From positions 248,001-312,000 of the forward strand of contig JAQWHM010000016.1 in assembly GCA_029249345.1 (NCBI GenBank): DNA of 64,000 bases. The letters run 5' to 3'. Both the position numbers and the translations under genes were made by a program. The notes under the pieces are model-generated. The model did not search any database and was not told the DNA's origin. It saw only the letters and a list, made by a program, of their open reading frames with translations. Origin of the DNA: UBA10348 sp002469915 (GTDB taxonomy: Bacteria > Bacteroidota > Rhodothermia > Rhodothermales > UBA10348). Below, piece by piece: positions 36,369-43,830 of this stretch (within the stretch, counting starts at the first letter, position 1; the number at the start of each line of letters is the position of its first letter).

Positions 36369-36977
36369 TCACTGGGAATTGCTTAGAATTCCTGAAATAC
36401 GGTGTCCCAGCTGGTCCGTAGCGGACGAATCGAAGGAATGGTGGGTACTGTGATGCGTAAGGTTGCCTGAGGGATTGAATAAAAAAACGTCAACGCTTTG
36501 CTCAGAAAGGGGATACGATGCCTGGAATATCCCTCGCCAGTCTAGAAGGACGGGGGTTTTATTAGATCTGCGAATACCTTTTCGGATGAGCGAGCGAATG
36601 AGACGAGGGGCCCCTTCTAAATTAGCTACAGCCATGAAAACCATATCGGGATATAAGGGGGACAGGCCAGATTCAAGATAAGCACCTAATTCTGAAGAGA
36701 ACGTGCTACCCTGTCGATCGGCAACCATCATGACCGTCCATTTGCCATCTAGGTCGGTATGGGACACTTCTTCTCCGAACTGGTCAGCCATTTCGAAATC
36801 TGGTATGTGCGTGGATTGTGCCGCGACTGTTCGGCTGGTCCATACGGACATCATCAGTCCCAAGAATAGAAATGAGGCTGCTATACTAGGCCTGAAATGT
36901 GGGATAACCGATCTCAAATTCCAATTCGTCTTTTCAATTTCCATCTCTCCAGATCCCGTCATTTGTCCGCTGAACAA
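36369..36977 (-). CDS. secreted thioredoxin-fold protein without a visible CxxC
   Basis: About 190-202 residues; ATGs at 36977, 36956 and 36944 are possible starts. A hydrophobic segment at about residues 33-52 ending in AAQS is a likely signal peptide. The mature part begins IPDFEMADQFGEEVSHTDLDGKWTVM, a redoxin/AhpC-like opening. However, the position where CxxC would occur reads DRQGSTFS, so it lacks redox cysteines. The VDVFLFNPSGNLTHH segment fits the last strands of the fold. It might be a non-redox structural protein or a chaperone-like relative. It lies between the helicase terminator and the carotenoid operon's palindrome. Confidence 0.6.
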   Translation of the reverse strand: MFSGQMTGSGEMEIEKTNWNLRSVIPHFRPSIAASFLFLGLMMSVWTSRTVAAQSTHIPDFEMADQFGEEVSHTDLDGKWTVMMVADRQGSTFSSELGAYLESGLSPLYPDMVFMAVANLEGAPRLIRSLIRKGIRRSNKTPVLLDWRGIFQASYPLSEQSVDVFLFNPSGNLTHHSTHHSFDSSATDQLGHRISGILSNSQ

Positions 36978-36979
36978 GC

Positions 36980-37018
36980 AAAAGCCTCAACCTGCCTACG
37001 GGCAAGTTGAGGCTTTGT
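36980..37018 (-). terminator. intrinsic terminator after rhlE
   Basis: AAAGCCTCAACCTGCC and GGGCAAGTTGAGGCTTT form a 16-bp stem with one mismatch and a three-base loop. On the minus strand it is followed by TTTTGCTTGTT, giving a U-rich tail. It lies 92 bases after the stop of the helicase gene and directly before the thioredoxin-fold gene's start. Confidence 0.75.
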
Positions 37019-37110
37019 TATTCCCTTGAAGAGAAAATACTTAAAACTCAAAAAAGGTGCTTGCAGATCTAGCCTGAAATCAATTTTTCAAACTAGGATG
37101 CAGATCCGAG

Positions 37111-38427
37111 TTAGCGTCGCGAGCGACTACTCGATTGACCACGAGACTTACGTGAGGAGCTATTTTTGGGTTTTGATCGAGATCCGTTTGAGCGTGAGCC
37201 ATTTGAGCGAGAAGATCCGGACCGGGACCCGTTGGACCTTCCGTTTCCATTCTTCGACCTGCTGGAAGACCGAGCTTCTTGGTCTGGCTCAAAACCTTCC
37301 TCACGACGACGTTCAATTTTTGAACCAATCATGCGTTCAGTCGCCCGAACCCATCCGATGTCTTCTCCGGTGACGAAAGTGAAAGCAATGCCTTCTCTTT
37401 CTGAGCGACCGGTACGTCCAATGCGATGGGTATAGGCTTCTGGCGTGTTGGGTACGTCGAAGTTAATAACGTGAGATACCTTTTCGACATCGAGTCCACG
37501 AGCGGCAATATCCGTAGCGACAAGAATGTCGAACGTTCTTTCCCTAAAACCACGCATGGCGCGGTCTCGCTGGGATTGAGACATATTTCCCTGAAGGGCG
37601 GCACTACGATGGCCTGCTTTGCTGAGTTGATCAGCTAAGCGTTTTGCGCGATGCTTCGTGCGGGTGAATATGATGGCTGAGTCAAAATCGTCGCGATCAA
37701 GAATGACATGTAGTAAGTCTCTCTTGCGCTTTTCCGGAATGCGGTATAAGGCATGATCGATCGTAGAAACCGGAGCTTTGTCAGCTAGCTCGACGACATG
37801 AGGGTCTGAAAGAAGATCCGTTGCCAGGTGTCGAATGTCCTTAGGCATGGTAGCCGAGAACAGTAGATTCTGACGATTCTTAGGTAGCCGACTTAGAATC
37901 TTTTTGATATCGGGCAGGAATCCCATGTCAAACATGTGATCCGCCTCATCCAGGATGAGCGTGTCAAGACTATTTAGCTTGAGGTGCCCTTGCTGCATAA
38001 GATCTAGAACACGACCTGGACAGCCCACGATCACATCGGGGCGGCGGCGTAAAGAAGAAATTTGATTCCCCATCGACACACCACCATAAATGGTCATTCC
38101 TGTGACGTCGGTGTATTGGGAAAAGGTTTGGAACTCTTCAGCAATCTGATTGGCTAGTTCTCGAGTTGGAGCCAGGACTAAGACACGAGATTCGCGTGTC
38201 GTTTGGTTCATAATGTGATGAATGACGGGAAGCGCAAAGGCGGCCGTCTTTCCGGTGCCCGTTTGGGCAAGACCTAACACATCTCTTCCTTCGAGAATGG
38301 CAGGAATGGATTCGGCCTGAATAGGACGAGGGTTTTCATAACCTGCTGCGCGTACGCCGCGCATAAGGTTCTTGTGCAAACCGAACGGAGTAAACCCGTT
38401 CGGGTCGTTTGAATTAGGAGTAGACAT
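37111..38427 (-). CDS. DEAD-box RNA helicase (RhlE-like)
   Basis: About 438 residues starting at the ATG at 38427. A longer in-frame ORF to 38517 lacks conserved residues in its first 30 codons. Motifs in order are the Q-motif (FTPFGLHKNL...PIQAESIP), motif I AQTGTGKT, Ia PTRELANQ, II DEAD, III SAT, V ARGLDV and VI HRIGRTGR. The last 55-60 residues are a basic tail of Arg, Ser, Gly, Asn and Lys with SNGSRS-type repeats, as expected for an RNA-binding extension. RhlE-type helicases remodel rRNA and mRNA and are often cold-induced. The 280-base region between its ATG and the tRNA terminator is a long leader with no other gene, which could support regulation at the RNA level. Confidence 0.9.
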   Translation of the reverse strand: MSTPNSNDPNGFTPFGLHKNLMRGVRAAGYENPRPIQAESIPAILEGRDVLGLAQTGTGKTAAFALPVIHHIMNQTTRESRVLVLAPTRELANQIAEEFQTFSQYTDVTGMTIYGGVSMGNQISSLRRRPDVIVGCPGRVLDLMQQGHLKLNSLDTLILDEADHMFDMGFLPDIKKILSRLPKNRQNLLFSATMPKDIRHLATDLLSDPHVVELADKAPVSTIDHALYRIPEKRKRDLLHVILDRDDFDSAIIFTRTKHRAKRLADQLSKAGHRSAALQGNMSQSQRDRAMRGFRERTFDILVATDIAARGLDVEKVSHVINFDVPNTPEAYTHRIGRTGRSEREGIAFTFVTGEDIGWVRATERMIGSKIERRREEGFEPDQEARSSSRSKNGNGRSNGSRSGSSRSNGSRSNGSRSKPKNSSSRKSRGQSSSRSRR

Positions 38428-38710
38428 AACAATGAATTGAGGTCGCGCGTGGTCAGAATACTTCTGATCCGTTAGAACATGGGTGTTCGAAGCGACGAGT
38501 ACTGCCCGCCCGTACAACAGTGATGGGGGGAGAAAAAATGCGACTCGACCTCGCTAATGTGTAGAGGTCCTGCTGTTTGCCTTAGAAGGCGAAGTGCCGA
38601 ATTGAGGCGCTAGAATGCAACTCGAAAGGTTAATGTTCCCCGGCAACACGTAGCTGAGGGTCTGGGCATCTGAATAGGACGCTAAAATTGGAGCCATTTT
38701 AATAGAATAG
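38428..38710 (-). other. non-coding interval upstream of rhlE
   Basis: A stretch of 283 bases between the terminator of tRNA-Leu and the rhlE start. I found no convincing ORF or known RNA family. It must hold the rhlE promoter and a leader. Confidence 0.4.
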
Positions 38711-38753
38711 TAAAAACCCCAACCCATTGCGTAGCAATAGATTGGGGTTTTTA
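38711..38753 (-). terminator. intrinsic terminator of tRNA-Leu
   Basis: A 12-bp perfect stem (TAAAAACCCCAA with TTGGGGTTTTTA), extended by a further 5-bp stem after an internal mismatch and closed by a three-base loop. On the minus strand the U-run is formed by the TTTTT after GGGG. It lies 5 bases from the tRNA 3' end. Confidence 0.85.
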
Positions 38754-38757
38754 CATG

Positions 38758-38841
38758 TACCTCGGGGGGGAATCGAACCCCCACACCCGTAAGGATATAC
38801 GATTTTGAGTCGCATGCGTCTACCAGTTCCGCCACCGAGGC
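38758..38841 (-). tRNA. tRNA-Leu (anticodon CAA, reads UUG)
   Basis: The minus strand reads GCCTCGG at 38841 and pairs with CCGAGGT at the 3' end, with discriminator A at 38758. The D-arm GGCGGAACTGGTAGACGC, the anticodon loop CTCAAAA with anticodon CAA, a long class II variable arm (about 13 bases) and the T-arm GGGGGTTCGATTCCCCC are all present. The CCA tail is not encoded. Class II variable arm and G-rich D-loop indicate Leu rather than Ser or Tyr. Confidence 0.93.
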
Positions 38842-38876
38842 AGGTAGATCGACTAGTTAAACTAGTCCGGGCGGCA

Positions 38877-38905
38877 ATGTTACCCTATCCGCAGTTTTAA
38901 AGCAA
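38877..38905 (-). promoter_or_regulatory. candidate promoter of tRNA-Leu
   Basis: On the minus strand TTGCTT (-35, 38905-38900), a 17-base spacer and TAACAT (-10, 38882-38877) are followed by a GC-rich discriminator (TGCCGCCCGG). That is the pattern of stringently controlled stable RNA promoters. A GACTAGTTAAACTAGTC palindrome at 38851-38867 lies between it and the tRNA. Confidence 0.4.
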
Positions 38906-38946
38906 AGCCTTTGGCCTGTTTCACAAGAAAACCAAAGGAGAGAACT

Positions 38947-39429
38947 TTAGAGTTTAAGCTGGGGCGGGACTTCTTTGAGCCACCCCAGATATTGTACGCT
39001 CCAAAAACCGATGCAAATAGCTTCTGCGGCGTCATGGCGTAGGGAGGTGGGGCGCTTCGCGCCCGACCATTCAATGATTTTCCGAGCTAATGTATCAGCG
39101 TGATACTTGGCTTCCACGCCATGACGCCGCTGTCTATTCAACAAGAGCTCTTTGCGCCAACGCTCAGCACCTATCTGAATCAAGCGCAAGCCTCGCCGCT
39201 CGATTTCCTGCGTCCACGGTGTGGCATGTTCTCCACCACCTTCAAGAGTCACTACCGAGATGGGCGCTGCTTCATTGAGCACGGAATATGCGGCCTTCTT
39301 GAGGCGGCTTCTGTTGCCGTAGTTTCGCGAACGGTACCAGATGAGCTTACCGTCCCTACCGAAGACGGCCAGACCGGCTCGCAGTCCCATATCAATTGCG
39401 AGTAATCGCTCTTCAGTGGGCTCAGACAC
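38947..39429 (-). CDS. RuvC-like RNase H-fold protein
   Basis: A 160-residue protein with three acidic residues placed as in RuvC. They are Asp13 in LAIDMGLRAGLAV (strand 1), Glu63 in VVTLEGGG (strand 4), and Asp133/Glu136 in RHDAAEAICIG (C-terminal helix), the last matching the D-A-A-D signature of RuvC with a Glu substituted. A basic block ERWRKELLLNRQRR at 89-102 could contact nucleic acid. It may be a small nuclease or a structural relative such as YqgF. The start overlaps the DUF1569 stop by 8 bases. The neighbours are peptidases, so operon context does not explain its job. Confidence 0.6.
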   Translation of the reverse strand: MSEPTEERLLAIDMGLRAGLAVFGRDGKLIWYRSRNYGNRSRLKKAAYSVLNEAAPISVVTLEGGGEHATPWTQEIERRGLRLIQIGAERWRKELLLNRQRRHGVEAKYHADTLARKIIEWSGAKRPTSLRHDAAEAICIGFWSVQYLGWLKEVPPQLKL

Positions 39430-39868
39430 CGAATTGGGACAAGTGATGGTTCAGATGTTTGAAGGCAGCCCAGCCTCGTTCTTCAGCCGATAGGCGGCCG
39501 AAAATAGGATGTTTGAGTTCCGATTTTCCCAGAGCCCGAAAAGACCGAATAGAATCACTGAGGCGATCTTTTTGCGTCTCAAAGTCCTCTGAATCCGTCA
39601 TTTTATACTGCGGATGGGTTCGGAGATTACGTTTGTAGGGCTTCGTGTCGACCACAAGACGTTTAATTAAAGGTCCGATTAAACGAAAGAGGAAAGGCGT
39701 GCCTTTTAGGGGCTTACCATTCATCACATCCTGTACTTCGGCCGCGTGGGCCAACATCTGGGCAACGCTCATTTGGCCCCATTCAGGAGTTGATGCGGCG
39801 GTCAATTGGTGTATTCGAGCTACGATTTCTTCGAAGGTAGCTTCATCGTACAAGTCTTTGCGTTCCAT
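39422..39868 (-). CDS. DUF1569 (DinB-like fold) protein
   Basis: A 148-residue protein with the pattern of DUF1569. A helix with WGQMSVAQMLAHAAEVQ contains the His residue, and the C-terminal HPIFGRLSAEERGWAAFKHLNHHLSQFG has the conserved metal-site histidines (FKHLNHHL). The DinB superfamily contains small thiol transferases with a metal site. It lies 6 bases after the M24 aminopeptidase gene and overlaps the RuvC-like gene. Function unknown. Confidence 0.75.
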   Translation of the reverse strand: MERKDLYDEATFEEIVARIHQLTAASTPEWGQMSVAQMLAHAAEVQDVMNGKPLKGTPFLFRLIGPLIKRLVVDTKPYKRNLRTHPQYKMTDSEDFETQKDRLSDSIRSFRALGKSELKHPIFGRLSAEERGWAAFKHLNHHLSQFGV

Positions 39869-39874
39869 GAAAGG

Positions 39875-41188
39875 CTAGTTGCTAGATATGAGAATCAGGT
39901 CTTCTTGCGGCGGCGTGAGCCATTCGGCACCTGTTTCGGTAATGACCGCCATTTCTTCAACAGAAAGTGTCTTGGTGGTCGAATCGGTCAGCTGCCAGGA
40001 GTGAAATCCGTCAAAGGCGAACGTCATGCCCGGTTTCAGAATCTGGGTAGGTGAGACCCTGAGTTCTTGTCCTAATCGGCCACCGCTGAGTCCAGGCCCG
40101 CTGTCGTGCGCCCAGTATCCTACTGGATGTCCTGTACCCCACATAACTGGTATGCTTCCATTTTCTTCCAGTAGCACGCGTTGAGCCCGGTCCACTTCAT
40201 TTCCGGTGGCTCCCGGTTTCATGGCTGCAAATGCAGCGCGGTTTCCTGCTCGTGCAGCCTCCCATTTTGCAAGGTCATCAGCAGGAGGCTCCGTTTCGCC
40301 GGGCGCTAGCACATAGGCAAAGCGCTGAATGTCCGTTACCCATCGATCGTAAACGCGGATACCAAAGTCGGTCTGAATGAAATCACCAGGTTGAATCACG
40401 CGTGCGGTAGGGTGGGAATGCCCTCGATCTTTACCTGAGTTAACGGCTGGATTTTGCTCTGCTGCCCAACCATCACCTACACCCATCTCCGCCATCTTGG
40501 CTTCGAGGAAGTCAGCAATATCTCGATCAGTCGTTTCGCCTGGAATGGCGGCGGCGTACGCTTCCACCTCCCAGCGAGCGGTGATCTCAGCAGCTTGACG
40601 CATGATCTCTACTTCAGCCGGGATCTTAACCGAGAGCCAAGAGCGAATCATGGGTTCAGCAGAAATCATCCGGTTGGTCCAAACGGGATCTACCCCATTG
40701 ATCATGGACGTGTACTGCGTATGCGATAACCCATCGGCAATGGGTGTACGGCCCGTATTGATGGCAATCTTTGAGGGCTGAAAGCGTTCGAATTGGGCCT
40801 GCACGCTTCCCCAAAGACCAACACCTCGTGCAATCTCAATCACTTCATCCATTATTTCCGTTTCAGCTAGAGAAGTGGCTTCTCCGGATGGGGAAATCGC
40901 GATTGAAGTCAAGGCTCCTTCTTGGAGAAAGAACATGAACGCTGCTGATCCACCTGCATTTTCACATCCAACATGGCTAGCCAACGGGTCATTGTTGTTT
41001 TCCCGGCAGATAACCATCCATGCATCCATCTCGTGATCGCCCATGGCGGCGGGGAGAAGCGTCTCAATGCGCTCGGCGCGGATCTCGGGCCAAGGATTGC
41101 CGGTGAACGGAGATTTTTCGGCTACTTCAGGGGTGGAGCAACCCACTAGGAGGGCTATAAAGACCACCTGAGCGAATACATATTTCAT
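39875..41188 (-). CDS. M24-family metallopeptidase (Xaa-Pro aminopeptidase-like) lipoprotein
   Basis: A 437-residue protein with lipoprotein signal (VGCSTPE, Cys at about 17). The pita-bread metal ligands are recognisable: two Asp in DFGIRVYDRWVTDIQR, His in GTGHPVGYWAHDSG and Glu in MAVITETGAEWL. The N-terminal creatinase-like half carries EAEIM-type segments (AEVEIMRQAAEI). Aminopeptidase P-type enzymes remove N-terminal residues before proline. The lipobox places it in the envelope. It follows the M20 dipeptidase gene by 26 bases, and together they suit final breakdown of external peptides. Confidence 0.85.
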   Translation of the reverse strand: MKYVFAQVVFIALLVGCSTPEVAEKSPFTGNPWPEIRAERIETLLPAAMGDHEMDAWMVICRENNNDPLASHVGCENAGGSAAFMFFLQEGALTSIAISPSGEATSLAETEIMDEVIEIARGVGLWGSVQAQFERFQPSKIAINTGRTPIADGLSHTQYTSMINGVDPVWTNRMISAEPMIRSWLSVKIPAEVEIMRQAAEITARWEVEAYAAAIPGETTDRDIADFLEAKMAEMGVGDGWAAEQNPAVNSGKDRGHSHPTARVIQPGDFIQTDFGIRVYDRWVTDIQRFAYVLAPGETEPPADDLAKWEAARAGNRAAFAAMKPGATGNEVDRAQRVLLEENGSIPVMWGTGHPVGYWAHDSGPGLSGGRLGQELRVSPTQILKPGMTFAFDGFHSWQLTDSTTKTLSVEEMAVITETGAEWLTPPQEDLILISSN

Positions 41189-41214
41189 AACGCTGGTTCG
41201 GGAAGTGATGAGAA

Positions 41215-42582
41215 CTATTTGGTCGCGTAAATGGACATGAAGCGGATGATGGTATCGATTCCTGCGCGGAATCGATCTAGCCCAAATTTTTCATTAGGGG
41301 AGTGGATGGCATCTGAATCGAGTCCAAAGCCCATCAATACCGTTTCCTGACCTAGAATTTTTTTGAAATCTGCTACAATCGGGATGCTACCGCCACAACG
41401 CACCATATATGGTTTTTCGTTGTAAACCCCTTCCATGGCTTCAGAGGCAGCTTTCATGGCATCACTATTGGTGTCAACAAGGGCTCCGTGGCCACCATGC
41501 AAATCTTCGAAAGTGAGCTTCATTGTAGGAGGGCAATGCTTCTCAAAATGCGCCTGCAATTTGTCGGTAATCTCTTCTGGCGTTTGCCCAGGGACGAGGC
41601 GGCAGGAAATCTTGGCGTGGGCCAGCGAAGGAAGAACGGTTTTAGCTCCTTCACCCGTAAATCCACCCCAGATACCATTGCAGTCCAGCGTTGGGCGGGC
41701 CGTCGTGCCTTCTAGTACAGAATAGCCGGCTTCCGTTTTGGATTCTGAAGCGCCCACCTCAGCAACCCATTCGTCCGCGTCGAACGGTAGGCTGGCGAAC
41801 GTTGTTCGCTCTTCGTCGGTCAGCGGCATGACCATATCGTAGAACCCATCGATTGTGATACGATGATTTTCATCGTGCAGATCTGCAATCATCTTTGCGA
41901 GCGCATTAATGGGGTTCTCAATGGCTCCACCATACACACCAGAATGAAGGTCTCGGTCGGGTCCTTCTAAGGACACCTGAACATAAGCCAACCCGCGAAG
42001 GCCGTAGGTTATGGATGGAACACCCGTCCCGAACAATGCTGTATCAGAAACGACCGCAACATCGGCAGCGAGCATGTCTTTGTTATCTTCCAAAAACTTG
42101 GGAAGGTGGACGGAGCCAATCTCTTCCTCGCCTTCGAAGATCCACTTCACATTCAGAGGCATGCTTCCTGTGCCTTTGAAGTAGGATTCGGCGGCCTTGG
42201 CATGCATGAACATCTGTCCTTTGTCATCGCATGAACCGCGCGCATACAGGTCTCCGTTTTTGACTACTGGATCAAACGGTTCGGAATCCCACAACTCGAG
42301 CGGGTCAGGTGGCTGAACATCATAGTGCCCGTACACCAGAATAGTAGGTTTGGATGGGTCCACCATGTGCTCCGCATACACGATCGGATGCCCATCGGTC
42401 GGCATGATTTTCACATGAGAAGTACCCATGTCCCGCATGTTCTGAGCAACCCACTCTGCCGCTGCGTTTACATCGTCTTTGTGGTTCGGATCTGTACTGA
42501 CTGAAGGAATGCGAAGGAAATCTTTGAGTTCTTCTACGAATCGGTCAAAGTTTGCATCGGTGTAGGAAAGAGCCTTTTGCAT
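41215..42582 (-). CDS. M20-family dipeptidase
   Basis: A 455-residue peptidase of the M20/CNDP-like group. Metal and catalytic motifs are YGHYDVQPPDP (His and Asp), ARGSCDDKGQ, EGEEEIGS (Glu pair) and the C-terminal GFGLDSDAIHSPNEK with the metal His. A lid/dimerisation domain occupies the middle (about residues 200-330). It hydrolyses dipeptides in the cytosol or periplasm; no signal peptide is evident. It is the first gene of a four-gene minus-strand operon. Upstream, a TTGGCA/TATATA pair lies at 42622-42595 on the minus strand, but it leaves only a short leader and is weak evidence for a promoter. Confidence 0.9.
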   Translation of the reverse strand: MQKALSYTDANFDRFVEELKDFLRIPSVSTDPNHKDDVNAAAEWVAQNMRDMGTSHVKIMPTDGHPIVYAEHMVDPSKPTILVYGHYDVQPPDPLELWDSEPFDPVVKNGDLYARGSCDDKGQMFMHAKAAESYFKGTGSMPLNVKWIFEGEEEIGSVHLPKFLEDNKDMLAADVAVVSDTALFGTGVPSITYGLRGLAYVQVSLEGPDRDLHSGVYGGAIENPINALAKMIADLHDENHRITIDGFYDMVMPLTDEERTTFASLPFDADEWVAEVGASESKTEAGYSVLEGTTARPTLDCNGIWGGFTGEGAKTVLPSLAHAKISCRLVPGQTPEEITDKLQAHFEKHCPPTMKLTFEDLHGGHGALVDTNSDAMKAASEAMEGVYNEKPYMVRCGGSIPIVADFKKILGQETVLMGFGLDSDAIHSPNEKFGLDRFRAGIDTIIRFMSIYATK

Positions 42583-42719
42583 GTGCGGATACGCTATATA
42601 TCAGATAAACGGGGGCTGCCAATTTAGCTCTAGAGAGGTGCATAAACATGTAAAAATTGTCAATTATGCCGGGGCAATCTTGGACGGTCGAGGAGCCGTT
42701 TCCCAGCTTTGAACCCTCT

Positions 42720-43226
42720 TTACAGTTCACTTTCATCTCGCCATCGTCTCAATCGCCATGATGAAACAGAATCGGGTCTAACGAGCTGGAAGTTGACGTT
42801 CCCATCCGTCCTGAATACGTCTCCTTGCTCGAGCGTTACCGTTAGATTGAAGGAGCGAACGATACGCATTCTAATGAAGCGTTCCAGTTCGTCTTGAGTG
42901 ATGATTTGATTCCACTGCAGACGAATCAGTGACGAGTTCTGAAAGAGCCGCCGAGTGGTTTCAAGATCCTGTGCAAAGCCCCATTCCCGGTCCACTTGAG
43001 CATCAAAGTCATGCCAAACAAAGATGAACGAGGAATCTAGCAGCGTTTCGTAAAGGGACAGGTCTCTCAGTTCGTAGGCGTTTCGGAAATTGGTAAAAAA
43101 GCCTTCGACCGTTGTCGGATCCCCCAGCAGGTCACCGAATGGATTGCCCTCTTCAAGGGCCGGCGCAAATGGATTGCAGGCGGCGACACTTGTGCTGAGA
43201 ACCAATATGATGAGGGCAATGCGCAT
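42720..43226 (-). CDS. NTF2-like lipoprotein, unknown function
   Basis: A 168-residue lipoprotein (VAAC lipobox near residue 17). The region FFTNFRNAYELRDLSLYETLLDSSFIFVW suits an NTF2-like helix-and-sheet start, and DETTRR/W-rich parts follow. It closely parallels the lipoprotein gene upstream in layout, with a conserved LY-x-x-LLD-x-x-F pattern. Both follow ispH. No catalytic residues are apparent; such proteins often bind small ligands or pair with envelope complexes. Confidence 0.6.
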   Translation of the reverse strand: MRIALIILVLSTSVAACNPFAPALEEGNPFGDLLGDPTTVEGFFTNFRNAYELRDLSLYETLLDSSFIFVWHDFDAQVDREWGFAQDLETTRRLFQNSSLIRLQWNQIITQDELERFIRMRIVRSFNLTVTLEQGDVFRTDGNVNFQLVRPDSVSSWRLRRWRDESEL

Positions 43227-43249
43227 TGCTCAATATCGCAACAAAGGTG

Positions 43250-43825
43250 CTATTTCATGAACTCAGCCTTGAGATCGCTCCAGGAGGGCTCGGATCCCAA
43301 TTCCTGATCAGTCCACTCTAAAATAGACCATAATCCGTCAGAACCCTGTTTTAAGACCCATACGAGTCTCCCCTGCACCTGTTTGGGTACTTCAGCGCGA
43401 CTGTGATTGATATTCAATACGTAGGTAGCGTCTAAAACAAATTCATCAGGAGCAACGAGGGTCAGGCTCCGGTCATTGAGCGCTAAAACATGCCCGACAT
43501 TGAGGGCGGCTGCAGCCGTAAGGGCTGAAAAATACTGCTCTTCCTGAGACCGAGTCCATGAGGCAAATACGGATTCCCGAGCTTGGGCCGAAGCAGAAGG
43601 GCGAAACGTGAACGACTCAGACAGGGATCTTCGATAATTGAGGGTATTCAGTTCGGCGATAGAGAACTGAATATTGTCTATCACTTGCTCCGGCGTGTCA
43701 GGCTGATCAAACGTCCCTGATTCGGCCAATGGATCTTCCGGCTCACGAGTTGAAAAAACGGAGCATGCGGTTAGAGTCAATACGGCAAGCGTGTAGGTCA
43801 ATATTAGGAAGAAGCGTGTCCGCAC
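43250..43825 (-). CDS. NTF2-like lipoprotein, unknown function (paralogue of the next gene)
   Basis: About 191 residues if it starts at the GTG at 43825, 5 bases after the ispH stop. A longer in-frame start at 43894 would lie inside ispH. The GTG start gives a lipoprotein signal ending LTAC. The mature part begins with TPEQVIDNIQFSIAELNTLNYRRSLSESFTFRP and ends with a Trp-rich segment (LVWVLKQGSDGLWSILEW), a pattern similar to its neighbour. The two lipoproteins are probably a duplicated pair cotranscribed with ispH. Function not known. Confidence 0.6.
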   Translation of the reverse strand: MRTRFFLILTYTLAVLTLTACSVFSTREPEDPLAESGTFDQPDTPEQVIDNIQFSIAELNTLNYRRSLSESFTFRPSASAQARESVFASWTRSQEEQYFSALTAAAALNVGHVLALNDRSLTLVAPDEFVLDATYVLNINHSRAEVPKQVQGRLVWVLKQGSDGLWSILEWTDQELGSEPSWSDLKAEFMK

Positions 43826-43830
43826 AGCGC

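Noticed and set aside
37150..37260. Repeated units resembling an array in the 3' part of rhlE
   Set aside because: They encode the Arg/Ser/Asn tail of the helicase; no regular spacing or spacers as in CRISPR.
38554..38835. A 93-codon minus-strand ORF
   Set aside because: It overlaps tRNA-Leu and its terminator; its start codes through the tRNA body.
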